Assembly (NCBI GenBank): GCA_910589415.1
Contig: OU342638.1
Coordinates: 33,081,579 to 33,145,578, forward strand
Source: Malachius bipustulatus
Taxonomy: Eukaryota > Arthropoda > Insecta > Coleoptera > Melyridae
Length of the DNA: 64,000 nucleotides
Direction of reading: 5' to 3'
Positions 38,785 through 50,204 of this stretch are shown one piece after another; positions within the stretch are counted from its first letter, which is position 1, and the number at the start of each line of letters is the position of its first letter. Both the position numbers and the translations under genes were made by a program. The notes under the pieces were generated by a model. That model did not search any database. It was not told the DNA's origin and worked only from the letters and a program-made list of their open reading frames with translations.

Positions 38785-40581
38785 ATGGATTTTATTGAGG
38801 AAAATACTACAGTCGGTTTTGAGGTCGTTGATCTCAAGGTAGATGAGATTAAGTATGAAATTTTATTAAGAGGAGAAGTTCCACATTGGAACGGAAATTA
38901 TAGGCGGACCCAATTAAGTCAACTTTTGAGAATAAATGGAGGAGTCACTGTGACTATCTCTCCTTTCGATTTTAATGAGGATTTGAGTCAAGTTTTGGAT
39001 TCTATTTTGGATATGACTGAAATATTGCACGATGAGGTAATTATTTCCCCTCAGTCTAATGTAGCTAGGAGATTTTCTTCGAGGTTAGCTCATTTGTTAG
39101 GAAGAATAGACAGGATGAAGGTCACTTCCGATGTTCAGACTGCTAGTCGAGATCAGGTTAGAGCAGATGCTCTACGATTGCGAGACGATTTTAAGAAGAA
39201 AATTGTCGGTGAGGTAGTCAGTTCAAGAACAGAAATCCCACAAAGATCGCAGGCCTCTCTTTTAGATCAAGCATTTGATAGGTTATCTTGTCATAATGCT
39301 TCAACTACTCATGAAGGTAATCTTCATACGGTTTCGAGAGTCCCTTCGAATCTTCCAGAAGATCTATCGTTAAGAAGGTTAGGCTTAAGAAGCCATAACA
39401 CCAATCCGTTTTTAGATTATGACCAGGTACCCTTTGATTATGATAATCAGGCACATTCGAGCAGTTTTGTACCCCCAGTGAGAAACCCATCACCCACTTT
39501 CTCACAGTTTAGTCTCAATTCTCAAGTTCCATCCATCCAGTTAGTAGCGCCTATAGATAAGGTCATCCCGGTGTATAAATGGGGATTATGTTTTACTGGT
39601 AAAGAAAAGGGAATTGAAGTTATAAAATTTTTAGAAAGAGTTCGTGAACTTAGTCAAGCTAGGGGAGTCCCCCTTGATACAGTTTTTAATAGTGCAGTCG
39701 ATTTATTTAAGGAACCAGCTCTCTCATGGTTCCGAAGTATTAAGTATCAGTTGAGGTCTTGGCGAGACTTGGAGGCAAGAATTGGTAATACTTTCATCCC
39801 TCCAAATTACGATGAAGAACTCCTAGAAGAGATTCGTTCCTTTAGGCAAAGGAATAATGAAAATGTTGTTACGTTTATTGCGAATTTAAGGATGAAGTTT
39901 TCACATCTTCTTAATCCAATTTCTATTCCGGAACAGTTGAAGATAGTTAGGAGAAACCTCCTGCCCGATTTGAATTCGAAGTTATGTTTGATCGATCTGG
40001 TTTCTTATGAGCAGTTGGAATGTCTATGCAGGCAGATCGCGAAGAATTCGGTGATAATGAGTGGAGTAGAGGGTAAAACCCGTGTAGGTCGACCCCAAGC
40101 AGCACCTGTGGGAACGACAGCTAGGGAAGCGAAGGAAATCCCAAAGGTTAAAGTAGAGACCCCTCGTCCACCTTTTCCTCCCCGAAGATTTGCGAATGCT
40201 CCAAATCAGTCGATGAATAAGTCAGACCGACCCCCAGTCAGCTCTTTTTCCTGTTGGAATTGTGACCAGGCGGGTCATTCATTTAATTTTTGTCCACATC
40301 CACTTGAGAAATTTTGTTTTTCGTGCGGTTTGAAAGGAGCAATAGCGCCTTCTTGTCCCCGATGTCATCATTCAGGGAAAGATAACCAGGAAGCAGTTGA
40401 GTCCAAAGACGTTAAGAAGGTGGTGGATTGTCCAGAAACTCGGGAGTCGAATTTAGGTAAAGAAAGTTCTAAGGCAGATTCAAAAAACGAGTCGGCGAGA
40501 GAAGATTTTGGCGCGACTTCCCTCGAGTTTCGAAGACGCCAACCAGGTCCAGAATCAGGTGCGATTCCGAAGAGACGTTAG
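38785..40581 (+). CDS. gag: Gag-like polyprotein of the LTR element
   Basis: 598 residues from the first ATG in frame, at 38785 (the frame opens slightly earlier). The middle part (WFRSIKYQLRSWRDLEARI, then FRQRNNENVVTFIANLRMKF) is typical of retrotransposon Gag capsid domains. Near the C-terminus is a zinc knuckle, CWNCDQAGHSFNFC, followed by a second, CFSCGLKGAIAPSC, in which Ala stands where His is expected. Gag packages element RNA into cytoplasmic particles. The gag frame ends at 40581 in a region where the pol frame is already open, so pol is probably made by -1 frameshifting. Confidence 0.9.
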   Translation: MDFIEENTTVGFEVVDLKVDEIKYEILLRGEVPHWNGNYRRTQLSQLLRINGGVTVTISPFDFNEDLSQVLDSILDMTEILHDEVIISPQSNVARRFSSRLAHLLGRIDRMKVTSDVQTASRDQVRADALRLRDDFKKKIVGEVVSSRTEIPQRSQASLLDQAFDRLSCHNASTTHEGNLHTVSRVPSNLPEDLSLRRLGLRSHNTNPFLDYDQVPFDYDNQAHSSSFVPPVRNPSPTFSQFSLNSQVPSIQLVAPIDKVIPVYKWGLCFTGKEKGIEVIKFLERVRELSQARGVPLDTVFNSAVDLFKEPALSWFRSIKYQLRSWRDLEARIGNTFIPPNYDEELLEEIRSFRQRNNENVVTFIANLRMKFSHLLNPISIPEQLKIVRRNLLPDLNSKLCLIDLVSYEQLECLCRQIAKNSVIMSGVEGKTRVGRPQAAPVGTTAREAKEIPKVKVETPRPPFPPRRFANAPNQSMNKSDRPPVSSFSCWNCDQAGHSFNFCPHPLEKFCFSCGLKGAIAPSCPRCHHSGKDNQEAVESKDVKKVVDCPETRESNLGKESSKADSKNESAREDFGATSLEFRRRQPGPESGAIPKRR

Positions 40582-40592
40582 AATCGAGACAG

Positions 40593-43500
40593 GTGAACTC
40601 GAATCTTTCTAAGCAGATCAGTCCAGTTTTTGAGAGTAAAGATGCAGATAATAGGCCGTATATCTCTATTGAGTTAGAGGGTTTTGAGATTCTAGCTCTA
40701 GTTGACACTGGGGCAAATATTTCCATCTTAGGTGCAGGAACTGAGTCGATTTGGGAACTGTTGGAACCCAATCGAATAGTTAAAGATAAATTACCGCGAG
40801 TGACTGTAGCAAATGGACAGCCACAAACAGTTCTAGGTACTGTAGTTTTGCCTATTTGTTTTGAGGATAGGTTGATTGAGTTAGAATTTACAATTATCCC
40901 TACTATATCTCACGCTGTTATTTTAGGTTCTGATTTTTGCAAGCAGGTTGAGTTGGCTATCGATTTTAAAAATCAAGTTTTCGACATTAATGAGATTACA
41001 GGAGAGACTCCAAATTTAGGTACTTATCTGGAGGAGTTGTCAGAGGAACAACAGTTGGTTTTAGATAAAGTAATAAAGCAGTACGAATTACTTGCTTCGA
41101 AAGCTCCCGGTCGTACAAGTGAAATTACCCATTTCATAGATACAGGTTCAGCTAGACCCGTGAAGCAGAGGCAGTATCCTCTGTCTCCGGCTATCACTAA
41201 ATTTTTACATCAAGAAGTAGATTCAATGTTAAGAGATGGAGTTATAGAGGAAAGTAATTCAGCTTGGTCAAGTCCTGTTTTGATGGTTCCAAAAAGTGAC
41301 GGTACCTACCGTATGTGTTTTGATGGTCGTAAGATTAATGAGTTGACTGTTAAGGATTCCTACCCACTACCGTTGGTAGATAGTATTTTGAGTAAAGTAG
41401 CTGGATCTACTTATCTATCTTCGATTGATTTAACAAAGGCGTTTTGGAATATTCCCTTGGAGGAAACCTCCAAGCCCAAAACGGCGTTTCAAGTTCATGG
41501 TCGAGGTCTTTTTCAGTTTAAGGTTATGCCTTTTGGGTTGTGTAATGCGGCGCAGACGCAACAACGGTTAATGGACCACCTATTTAGGGGTACCAAGTTT
41601 GAAGATCGAGTTTTTACCTATTTGGATGACATTATTTGTGTGTCCAATTCATTCGAGGAACACATTGCCCTTCTTGCTGAAGTGTTGGAAATTCTCACTA
41701 AAGCCGGGTTGAAGATCAACCTGGATAAGTGTAAGTTCTGTAGAGATTCGTTATCGTTTTTGGGTTATGTGGTAGATAGGAAAGGTCTAAGGACCGATCC
41801 AGGAAAAGTTCAGGCTATTGTAGATATGCCATCACCTAAAACTACCACCGAAGTTAGAAGAGTAATTGGAATCCTCCAATGGTATCGAAAGTTCATCCCT
41901 AATTTTTCCACCGTGTCTGAGCCAATTACATCGCTTATTAAGGGTCGTAAGAAGCACACTCCAGTTATTTGGACGGAGGAAGCCGAAGAGGCTTTCCAAA
42001 GTCTTAAGGAATTGTTGGTTTCAGCTCCCATTTTAGTCAAACCGGATCCCAACCTACCTTTCTTCATTCAGACGGATGCAAGTGACGTAGGGGTGGGGGC
42101 CATTTTATATCAAGTTAAGGATGATTTTGAGCACCCTATAGCTTATGCTTCTAGAAAGCTTCTCAAGACTGAGAAGAAAAATTACACGGTTACAGAGAAG
42201 GAGTGTCTTGGAGTTATTTTTGGTATTGAAAAATTCAGGTGTTATGTCGAGGGCACAGAGTTTACAGTTGTTACTGACCATGCCAGCCTACAATGGCTGT
42301 ATAAAATTAAAGATCCAGTCGGCAGAATTGCTAGGTGGACAGTCAGGTTGAGTGGATTTAAGTTCAAGGTTGTCCATCGTCCCGGTAAGAATTTGGTCAT
42401 GGCTGATTTTCTGTCCAGACATATTTCTTTGATTAATGTTAAATCTTTTACGCCAGACACCTGGTATGTTGAGATGATTAATAAAGTCCGCTGTAACCCA
42501 GCGAAATTTCCAGATTTTGACGTTAAGGATAATATTTTGTATAAACATATTAGGCCAAAACACGACATCCAGTCCAATTTTTCAGACTGGAAAATAGTAG
42601 TTCCAACTGAGAATAGGAAAGAGGTTTTTGTTGAGTGTCATGATCATCCGACTTCAGCTCATTTAGGTATTTCAAAGACGTTGGCAAGAATTTTGGAAAA
42701 TTATTATTGGCCAGGAGTAAAGGAGTCAGTGAGACGTTATGTTAGATCATGTGAGACTTGTGGGGCCCACAAATCCACAAATCAATCTCCAGCTGGTTTA
42801 GGAGGAAATCAACGTAAAGTCGATTTCCCGTTTCAGTCTATTTCGTTAGATTTTATGGGACCTTTCCCAAGATCTAAATCAGGAAATACCCAATTGTTAG
42901 TTATTACTGATTCTTTCACCCGATTTGTTATAGTAAAACCCCTTCCTAAGGCTACTTCGGCCAAGGTCGTGAAAATTTTGGAGAGAGAAATCTTTTTGGT
43001 TTATGGAACTCCAGAGGTAGTGTGTTGTGATAATGGTAGTCAGTTCAGGTCTAGAGAATTCAAAGAATTAATGAAGAAATATCAGGTTCCTAAGATCTGG
43101 TATAATCCCAGTTATCACCCCCAGGTTAATCCAACCGAAAGGGTGAATAAAGTTTTGGGTAGTGCTATAGCGTCATATATTAAAGATGATGATCACCGAA
43201 CATGGGACGAACATATTTTCGAAATTGCTCAGGCAATTAATACCTCGGTACATGAGTCAACAGGGTACTCACCCTCTTTTTTGGTTTTTGGACGGTATAC
43301 ACCAGTGAATGGTAGTTTTTATAAGGATGTTGATTATAGTTCTTTTGACCCAGTCGATTTTTCCAATCGACTTAAATGGCAGTCCGAAGTGAGCAAAGTT
43401 CCTAAACTTTATCCCCAAATCCAGGAGAAAATTAGAAAGTCTTTTGAGAAAAATGTTAAGAGGTATAACCTTCGTAGGCGAGAGGTTAATTATCAAGAAG

Positions 43501-43712
43501 GTGATAAAGTGTGGAAGAAAAACTTCGTTCTTTCCAAAGCGGTCGATAAGTTTTCTAAGAAATTAGCTCCAAAATATGTCCCGGCTATGATAAAGAAAAT
43601 TAAAGGTACTGGTAAGGTTGTTGTTCTTTCAGATCTGTCAGGAAAAATCCTGGGAGATTTTCACGTAAGTGATATTAAACCGTTCGTTGAGAGTCAAGAC
43701 AGCCAGTGTTAG
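40593..43712 (+). CDS. pol: Pol polyprotein: protease, reverse transcriptase, RNase H, integrase
   Basis: 1039 intact codons with no obvious ATG start; the frame is open for at least 90 bases upstream, overlapping gag in the -1 frame. Order of domains: aspartic protease (LVDTGANISILG, near residue 37), reverse transcriptase (FDGRKINELT, SSIDLTKAFWNIPL, then the catalytic YLDDIICVS), RNase H (TDASDVGVGAILYQ through TDHASLQWL), integrase zinc domain (HLGISKTLARI with CETCGAHKS) and catalytic core (SLDFMGPFP, VCCDNGSQFRS, NPTERVNKVLG). The C-terminus resembles a divergent GPY/F module (LAPKYVPAMIKKIKG). All key catalytic residues seem present, so the copy may be functional. Confidence 0.95.
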   Translation: MNSNLSKQISPVFESKDADNRPYISIELEGFEILALVDTGANISILGAGTESIWELLEPNRIVKDKLPRVTVANGQPQTVLGTVVLPICFEDRLIELEFTIIPTISHAVILGSDFCKQVELAIDFKNQVFDINEITGETPNLGTYLEELSEEQQLVLDKVIKQYELLASKAPGRTSEITHFIDTGSARPVKQRQYPLSPAITKFLHQEVDSMLRDGVIEESNSAWSSPVLMVPKSDGTYRMCFDGRKINELTVKDSYPLPLVDSILSKVAGSTYLSSIDLTKAFWNIPLEETSKPKTAFQVHGRGLFQFKVMPFGLCNAAQTQQRLMDHLFRGTKFEDRVFTYLDDIICVSNSFEEHIALLAEVLEILTKAGLKINLDKCKFCRDSLSFLGYVVDRKGLRTDPGKVQAIVDMPSPKTTTEVRRVIGILQWYRKFIPNFSTVSEPITSLIKGRKKHTPVIWTEEAEEAFQSLKELLVSAPILVKPDPNLPFFIQTDASDVGVGAILYQVKDDFEHPIAYASRKLLKTEKKNYTVTEKECLGVIFGIEKFRCYVEGTEFTVVTDHASLQWLYKIKDPVGRIARWTVRLSGFKFKVVHRPGKNLVMADFLSRHISLINVKSFTPDTWYVEMINKVRCNPAKFPDFDVKDNILYKHIRPKHDIQSNFSDWKIVVPTENRKEVFVECHDHPTSAHLGISKTLARILENYYWPGVKESVRRYVRSCETCGAHKSTNQSPAGLGGNQRKVDFPFQSISLDFMGPFPRSKSGNTQLLVITDSFTRFVIVKPLPKATSAKVVKILEREIFLVYGTPEVVCCDNGSQFRSREFKELMKKYQVPKIWYNPSYHPQVNPTERVNKVLGSAIASYIKDDDHRTWDEHIFEIAQAINTSVHESTGYSPSFLVFGRYTPVNGSFYKDVDYSSFDPVDFSNRLKWQSEVSKVPKLYPQIQEKIRKSFEKNVKRYNLRRREVNYQEGDKVWKKNFVLSKAVDKFSKKLAPKYVPAMIKKIKGTGKVVVLSDLSGKILGDFHVSDIKPFVESQDSQC

Positions 43713-46700
43713 TGTAGAGCGCGCTTTAGGGGTGACCTAGTTGTATTGTATTCAAGTTGGCGCCCCTAGTGTAAAGCTCCGTTCACACGCAAAGGCAGTA
43801 TATATCCTATTTGTTGGTAGTTTGAGAATTTAGAAAGAATTCGTTTGGTGTGTCAATAGTAAGTTTTTCAGTAAATTTAGTTACGGTTTTGGAGAAAAGG
43901 TAAAGGTTGTTTAGAGTCAGGAGTTTTCGTAGAGGTTGAGTCGAGTTTAGAGAAAATCCTTTTATAGGTACTTAGGTTAAAATAATTTGAGACTGGTGAT
44001 GTTAGCGTACAAATTAAATAAATTTAGCTAACCTACCAGTAATTGTTGTTGAGGTAGAGGTTGAGTTACACTTTAGTCATGGCCAGACTAATTTGTAAAA
44101 TATTTTTAAACGGTCGCGTTAGAGCCCCATGCAAATAAGTGAGCTACGTGACTAGGCGTTGGGTTGAGTTGATTTAGGTGAGTTCTTAATTGAAAATTTC
44201 GAGTTCTGTTAGAGTTGATAATTGGCATAATCTAAATATAAATCTGAGCTGTTATCATCCTAACAGTAACTTTCAGGAACGATCCGTTGAGTAGAGTCGA
44301 GAGTTGAGGTAGTTATAATATTTTTAGGTTGAGATTTTTAAGAAAAAGCTCCTGATGATAAAAATCTTTTCCATTCCTTTGATTAAGGTTAAGTCGAGGC
44401 AATATTTTCAGCTAGAGTTTGAGATTCAATAAGTACAGTTAGTTGAGATTTAAGAATTCTTTCAGTTGACACATTATCTTGAATATCTTTAATGGTGTTT
44501 AATTTTGGCGGAACAACATTAACCGGGTGGTTAATGAGTTATGATTGGAAATTAACTATACAGATTTTGACAAGAAATTTTGAGTTTTAAAAGTCTCTTC
44601 ATTTGTAAGAACTTTTCAAGTTTGCTCTTTTGAGAACATTTGAGTAGTGTGACAGTTAAAAGTAAAAATCTTTCTCTTTGAAAATTTTTATTTCCTTAAT
44701 AATTGAGATAGAGTTCGTTGGTAAGTAAAACCATATATAGGTCCAACGTTTGAGATTTGATTTTCTTTTTGAAAATTTTATTCTGTAATAATTGAGATAG
44801 AGTTCGTTGGTAAGTAAAACCACATATAGGTCCAACGGTTGAGATTTGATTTTCTTTTTGAAAATTTTATTCTTTGAGATAGAGTTCATTGGTAAGTAAA
44901 ACCACTTCATAGGTCCAATGATTGAGATTTGGTTTCTCGTTTGAAAATTTTCTTTAGACAATGACAACATCTTTGGGGTTATTTTTGGTACTTTCCACCC
45001 TGGTGTTACCTAAAGAGAAAGTATCCAGCCATTTTGAAAATAGTTCCAGTGGCTGATTTCTTGTATATATTTCTATACGCTTCTTTCCTTTCCTTTTCCG
45101 CTGTTTACGGCACACATATAAGTTCGTCTTTAATCTTTTTTCTATCTCTTTCAATCTAAATTTATAATAATTCATATCTTCATAGCGGGTGAACGAACCA
45201 CTTTGCAACATATACCATTTCAACATTTAATATCTTTAGCCCTTTTTAAAGTAAAATATGCATCATCCTCTTAAGAAGAAACCTTACATATATAAGGCAT
45301 GTTCCTATATGCCATCCCTTTTTGGGCCATAATTTATAACATCCATTCTAATTATGAATGGCGGTTATCCTGGCCATTAGACCCGTCCCGGTAAATGAGA
45401 ATTCTCTTGGATTTCTCCATCCATTTAAGGTTGGATCCAATTTCTTTTGGTCCTTCAAATATTAATTCTCCTATATGCCATCCTTTTTGAGTCATAATTC
45501 ATAACATCCATTCTAATTATGAATGGCGGTTATCCTGTCACCAGATCCATGCCGGTAAAACTTTTCGATTTGTTGGTCGAACCTCAACATCTATAAACAG
45601 GTATCCCGCCATTAGACCCGTCTCGGTAAATGAGAATTCTCTTGGATTTCTCCATCCATTTAAGGTTGGATCCAATTTCTTTTGGTCCTTCAAATATTAA
45701 TTCAGTTTGGAGAATTATTTCCTAGTTCTTTTAAGTAAAGTAGGGACTTTACTCCCTATATTTTGACGTCAAGTTCCACCTTAGTCAACATATCAGTATA
45801 ATTCTGAAGGTCTAACACATTTGTGTAAGTTTTAGAGTAATAATTTGAAGTTGAGATAGTTTTGAGTCTTTGAGTTTAGGTGTCTGGGTAAGTCTCGACG
45901 GGTTCTTGAGTAAGAATGGCCGCACAGTTCCAGTACCACTTTGAGTCGTTCAGTAGAGAAATTTAGTGACGTAGGTCTCAGTAGAGGGAAATCTTGGAAA
46001 ATTAAATCTGTCTTACTACTGATACTTAGCGTTCGCGTTAAAGAATTTTGAGAAATAAAATCCGAGTTGGAGTTTCAGAATTTCATCTATTCTTGTGCTT
46101 TTGATAACCACTTGACTGAATCTTGTTGAATAATTTGGACGTTTTTGGAAAACAATTTTGACATTTTTGAGTATAGATAATTTAGATATCCCGATTTTGA
46201 CATTTTTGAGTATAGATAGTTTAGATATCCCGGTTTCGACATTGCTGAGTGTGAACATTTTGGATATTTCGATTTTTGACATTTTGAGGTATGAATAATT
46301 TTGATTTGGAAGTGTCCAGATCAAAATACTTTGAGTATGAACAATTTTGACATTTGACCCGATTTAGACGTCTTGGAGTTTGAGGTATAAGTAGAACTCT
46401 TAGATTTAAAATTTCTTTAGGCTTTTCTATGTAGAAATTTAGTTTTGGCTCTTTTAGATTTCTCTATGATTTCCTTTGTTAGGAATCATATTTCGCTCCA
46501 AAGTCGTTAGGACGTTATTCTTAACTAACTAACGATCAAGGAAACCTTTTAGCTTTTGACGTTAAATCTCTAGTCGCAGGGAAACGCACTAGAGGGGTGT
46601 ATTTTGGCATTTCCGGCCTCATAAGCGGAGAATTGCCCTGTCGTCTAGTCAGCTGCTTAGCCCCAGCTGATGAAGTAGGTGGTATTGTCTGGCGACATAC

Positions 46701-47514
46701 CGACCATAGGGGCCGAATCTTTAAGGTTTCGTCATCCTGGCAGTATTGCCAACTCACGAGTTTCGGTCGCTGGATTTCCTTGAGGTGTTCATGCAGACCC
46801 AACTCCTTGATTTTTGTGTGTAGGACGAAATCAGTAATCGATTGACGACAGCCGGAGTTTCTCTAATGGAGAACTCTGTTTCACATAATTTTAGTTTTAT
46901 TTTATGGATGAGTACGGTGTTGGAGGTTATTGGTTCTGGTATAGTCTGTTCAACCAGAGGTTAGGGAAAATATTTAGCTTTCTTTTGAAAAATCTTTAGT
47001 TACAAGGTAGTGTACTAGAGGGGTGCATTATGTCATTTCCAGCCTTATAAATGGAAAGGGCCTGCCGTTTAGTCAGTTGTGGAGCCCCGACTGATGAAGT
47101 AGGAGGTATAGTCACGTGACATGCCAACCACAGGGGCCAATTATTTGAGCTTCGCTACATAGGCAAATATTGCCACCATAAGAGTTTTGTCTTTTTGAGT
47201 TCCTTCGTGTTCTCATGAGACTCAACTTACTTTATTGAATTATGTGTAGAGCGGAGTTAGTTTCCGAATAACGGCAGTCAGGTTTTCCTTTTGGGAGCCT
47301 GTTTAACCTAGTTTTAGTAACCAGAGTCCTACTGGCGGTTTCCGAGGTCAGGGCTCGCCCATATTGCTTTGTGTTTGAAACATGGAGTGTTTAAAACTTG
47401 TTCTTTCTGTCTTTTCTTTCAGTTTGTTGGGATTTGTTGATTGTTGATTCGAGAGGAGTTCTCTCGGAAAAGTTTCTTGTGGAGACTTTTCCTTCCTTTT
47501 TACAAGGGGGGGTG
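43713..47514 (+). other. Non-coding 3' region of the LTR element with tandem repeats
   Basis: No env-like or other long frame. Four repeat groups are visible: GAGATAGAGTTC(G/A)TTGGTAAG units at 44705, 44794 and 44876; a 166-bp unit starting TCCTATATGCCATCC at 45303 and again at 45469 (the second with ~69 extra bases); GACATTTTTGAGTATAGAT-type units at 46160, 46199, 46238 and 46278; and a degenerate pair starting ACTAGAGGGGTG at 46588 and 47014 (426 bp apart). It ends in the purine tract AAGGGGGGGTG. Confidence 0.8.
47504..47514 (+). other. Polypurine tract
   Basis: AAGGGGGGGTG immediately before the TGCAGCG start of the 3' LTR; the expected plus-strand primer site. Confidence 0.75.
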
Positions 47515-50200
47515 TGCAGCGTGCCTTGCACGCTACGTTTTCTTTTTCAAAATTTTGATTCTCGATTTAGAATATTTTTATAAAGTTCAGAAAAGTTATG
47601 ATTGACTGTACATTTTCGCTGATGTAGGAGGCTGTATTAGGCAAAGATCACGAACGAACACCTGACAGCTATTAAGAAATTCTTGTCTTTGTTATTTAAG
47701 TAAGACGTAGAAAACATGTCTGGTCGATTTTCTGTCCCGGTTCTGGGTTTTCAGAGTTTGAAAAGTATATCATCTTATGCGAATTAATTTTCCGCGTCTA
47801 ATGAGACCACTCTCATCTTGCTACTCAAGATTTCCGATTAGTTATCCAGTTAAAACCTAAAAGATTATTTCTTTGGGTGTGGGTTAAAAAAACATGAAAG
47901 GATAGTTGAGGAAACATATAAAAAAAAACTTGCGTTTTGTTCTGGGACACGACAAGCCTCGAGTATAAGCGGATTCACGATTGTGAAATTTAAGTTTGGA
48001 TATAGGGAGAACGGGAGAGGTTGGTCGTACTGCCGAGGGTGTACTAGAGTATATGAGAATCGATCCGTCAATGTCGCGTGCGAGTTTTAAGTGTTGCATA
48101 CTGTCGATGATGATATTTGGAGTGAAAGTGGGTCACCAAGTTCGGTTGGACAGTGGTTAAGGCGCATGCGATAGCGTCATCCCAAAAAAATTATAAAGGG
48201 AGGTAAAGGACGCTTCAGGTTCATTTTTCGGTCTTACTGCGGCAGATCATGTAGCCTGTCTACAAGTTCGTAAATTAGTATTAGTCCCTTGTGTAATGGT
48301 GAAGTTGTTTCCGTGAAAGATGCAGTCTTACGTGAGTAATCTTTTGAATTTAATTTTGGTCATCATAACTAATGTTCGCTTTCTTGTCTTTACAGACAAG
48401 GGACGTGGGTTTAGACGTAGTTTTGGACGTGGTTTTGGACGTAGTTTTGAATGTAGTCTTGAACTTTAGTTTTGATTTACTTTTGAGTTTCAAGTTCTAG
48501 AATGTTAGGTCCCGACTTCCAGTTTTGATTTTTAACTACTGATTTCCGATTTCCAGTTTTTGATTTCGATCTTTGAATTTCTAAGTTTTAACTTTTGATT
48601 CCTGAATTTTAATTTCGAACTTCTAGTTTCTGAGTTTTGAGTTCCAACTTTCAATTTTCTAATTTACACGAAAGTTTACATAAAGATTCGATCATGTGGA
48701 GGCTTAGGTAGGTACCTACCTAGGTAGGTATACTAACCTGTGTGAAGGGTGATATTTGAAGAAGCTAGGAGAAATAAAGAAGAGTGGTGGAGTTTAGTTT
48801 GTAGACATGGAAGGTTTCATCAGGCAGAGGTCCTAGTACGTTGATATTTGGTCATCACAAGGTAGCAGGGAGAGCAGTCCAGCTCATCCGGCACCTAGAG
48901 CATCCACCAAGGGGTGCTAACACCAGTGCAAAGGCAGTTCCAGCAACCATGCCGGTCTAGTCTTTGATCATCGCGCTTAGGTTAGAGGAACCTTAGTTCG
49001 TCAGTTTTTTGAGATGGAGTTTTGAAGAACAAGGTATGTCTTTATGAGTGAATAAACTTTTGCTATTTTCCGATAATCAAGAAAATTAAATAAATTCAAG
49101 TACAGTGTTTAATTGATTTCATCACCTATGACTTTCTAAGTGAATTTGATTTTTGATAATATGTTATGAACTTTTATTGTGGTCAACAAGTGACTAATGT
49201 AATGGTTATGTGTAAAAATAATTTATTAAATTTATCGTATGTGTTTAGGATTTCGAGTTGGAGATGATCATTTTCTAGATTAAATTTTGAATTTCAGATT
49301 TTGTAGGTAGATACCGATTTTTATATTGAAACTTTTGCTTAAGATAAATTTAAATTTTTGAGAAATAATCTCTGATCTAACTCCAAGTTCTATTCAGAAT
49401 CATACCTATGTGTTATAGTTTAGAAATTGTTTAATAGAATTTGAGCTTTGGAAATTTTTATCTGAACTATTGAAATGATATAGGTACCTATCTTGAATTT
49501 TAGTCAAGTAAGTTTGATATTATTGGTAATAAGGTAATATTTATGTTTGAATATTTGAGTCAGGATTACTGATTTTAATTATTAAATTGATTGTTGATAT
49601 GTAAGATCTATTGGTGATTGCCAGTCTATTGTACTGATGATGAAATTGATTTTAATAAATCTTTGTATTAAAATTCAACAATTTTAGAGTTTTGAGAATC
49701 AACCCTCCTCATGTTCTTTTAAATTATTTATTCAATCAGTGGAGTAACATCAAGAATAAGGCGATATATCCTGGTATATTTTGGTGAGGTTTATTAATTT
49801 TTGGTTATTGTTTTTAAAATTGTTAGGAGTTACTACGGGTCCAGTCTGGTTCGGTGAATGCTGGATTTTCCAGAGGAAGGCCACATTTATCTGTCCCGGG
49901 CTGGATAATCACAACGAACCTTTTGGTGAAGTTTGGTTTTGGTTTGATACTTTGGAAATTTTAGACGATCACTTTTCAAAATTTAAAATTTATTTTCTTT
50001 CGACATTTAGAATATTTGGGTGGGGCATTCGAAATTTGATATGTCCTACTCGACAGGCCAATGTGGCTAATGTTACAAATTTGCCTAGTCACATTGAGAT
50101 CTGTCAATAGCCACCTCCTTTTCGGGGTTAAGGTAAGTGAATTATTTTTTTTATTATTCAACTGTTTGAGTGGGAGTAAGCGAGGGGGAGGAAGGCTCCA
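47515..50200 (+). repeat. 3' LTR (2686 bp)
   Basis: Same length as the 5' LTR and no difference noticed in reading the two against each other. Includes the same TATAAAG (48192-48198), candidate leader intron and 109-codon frame (49781-50110). Followed by ACAG at 50201-50204. Confidence 0.9.
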
Positions 50201-50204
50201 ACAG

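Larger units (their letters stand above)
35544..50200 (+). mobile_element. Ty3/gypsy-type LTR retrotransposon, 14,657 bp
   Basis: Two 2686-bp direct LTRs (35544-38229 and 47515-50200) begin TGCAGCG and end GGCTCCA, lie in constant register 11,971 bases apart, and are flanked by ACAG. Between them, in order: a primer-binding site, a ~530-nt leader, gag (38785-40581), pol (40593-43712; protease, RT, RNase H, integrase), a 3.8-kb non-coding region with tandem repeats, and a purine tract (47504-47514). Integrase after RNase H is the Ty3/gypsy order. No env-like frame was found. Intact frames and apparently identical LTRs indicate a recent insertion. Confidence 0.95.

Noticed and set aside
43713..47514. 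An env gene in the LTR element
   Set aside because: No long frame, signal peptide or membrane segment on the plus strand in this region.
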